From Glandiceps talaboti (taxonomy: Eukaryota > Hemichordata > Enteropneusta > Spengelidae), in assembly GCF_964340395.1 (NCBI RefSeq), contig NC_135568.1:13195276-13259275 (forward strand): 64,000 nucleotides of DNA. Direction: 5' to 3'. The position numbers and the translations under genes were made by a program. Under the pieces are notes generated by a model, which did not search any database, was not told the origin of the DNA, and saw only the letters and a program-made list of their open reading frames with translations. Positions 63,521 to 64,000 of the stretch are shown here, piece after piece. Position 1 is the first letter of the stretch, and each line of letters begins with the position of its first letter.

Positions 63521-64000
63521 CATCAACAATATAAACAACACTAGAATTGAAAAAAAAAATCTACCTTAAGCTGATTTAGAAACTTGAAAATTACAGCTAT
63601 ACAAGAAACGTCATGTCTCTTTCGAAAGCGTAACAAAGGGAAAATGTTAAAATCATAGAACACGGACACGGTACATAATTTGTTTGTTTGAATGGAAAAT
63701 TACTGCACTAAAGCCGAAATTCCTCTGTAGCATGCATGTAGTCGTATTTCCGTGCGAAGACGTAGTTGTCCATTTCCGTCGCTTTGCCACAAAAATAAAG
63801 TTCATTGTGAAATAAACATTTCAATGTTGAATGAGTTGTAGGTCAATGCTAATTGAGATGGTTGTATGTTTCAAATGATTTGTGTTACCTTGTAAATATC
63901 AAGTAAAGTTGAAGGTCAAAGAGCATCAAAATTGTGATTTCAACTAAAAACAGTTGTCAATATTGCTCGTTCAAATTGATGTTATGACGTCACGGTATGT
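63521..64000. other. LINE 3' region or spacer
   Basis: No clear coding sequence. It may be remaining LINE sequence or 3'UTR, but no tail or duplication was found. Confidence 0.35.

Overview
This is nuclear DNA from an animal, most likely a marine invertebrate. The evidence is: AT-rich sequence, very low gene density, long perfect tetranucleotide microsatellites (CATA/TGTA, CAGA, GATA), interspersed non-LTR retrotransposon and SINE remnants, and a coding exon with animal-style splice signals and a strong Kozak context. The exon encodes a WDR86-like WD40 protein. The phylum cannot be fixed by reading; an ambulacrarian or lophotrochozoan would fit. Nothing bacterial or viral is evident.

About 0-50 kb is gene-poor. 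It holds simple repeats, four or five short arrays of a degenerate 43-bp repeat that tend to be arranged head to head (about 7.0, 9.2, 10.2 and 12.8-13.2 kb, with a one-sided remnant at 1.8 kb), and a ~730-bp element with ~120-bp imperfect inverted ends (5899-6628). It also has three copies of a LINE ORF2 tail, each directly preceded by a TGTA array, a tRNA-derived SINE near 48.4 kb, several local duplications, and a few weak candidate exons (16.25 and 37.9-38.4 kb, minus strand).

The one confident gene starts at 51119 on the plus strand. Its first coding exon (276 codons, ends at a CAG|GTAGGT donor) gives an N-myristoylation-type start, a polybasic linker and five to six WD40 repeats. A candidate tiny 5'UTR intron lies upstream. 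An ATG-less 97-codon open frame with a good acceptor and an AATAAA signal follows 370 bp downstream as a possible alternative terminal exon. The expected remaining WD40 exons were not seen, so the main intron may run to the end of the window or beyond.

The most remarkable object is a 3,820-bp foldback-type transposon (54589-58408) lying downstream of that exon. It has near-identical inverted ends and a perfect 6-bp AACATT target duplication that exactly restores one 43-bp repeat monomer at the empty site. Its arms are tandem arrays of a ~105-bp unit, with a 415-bp higher-order duplication in the right arm. A GC-richer core carries a minus-strand gene, apparently two exons, whose first exon encodes a SAM domain. 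No transposase is visible, so it looks non-autonomous with a captured or passenger gene. The last 5 kb holds degenerate tandem repeats, a small two-helix membrane ORF related to a relic at 0.85 kb, a long CT tract, and a decayed LINE ORF2 with its C-terminal CCHC motif.
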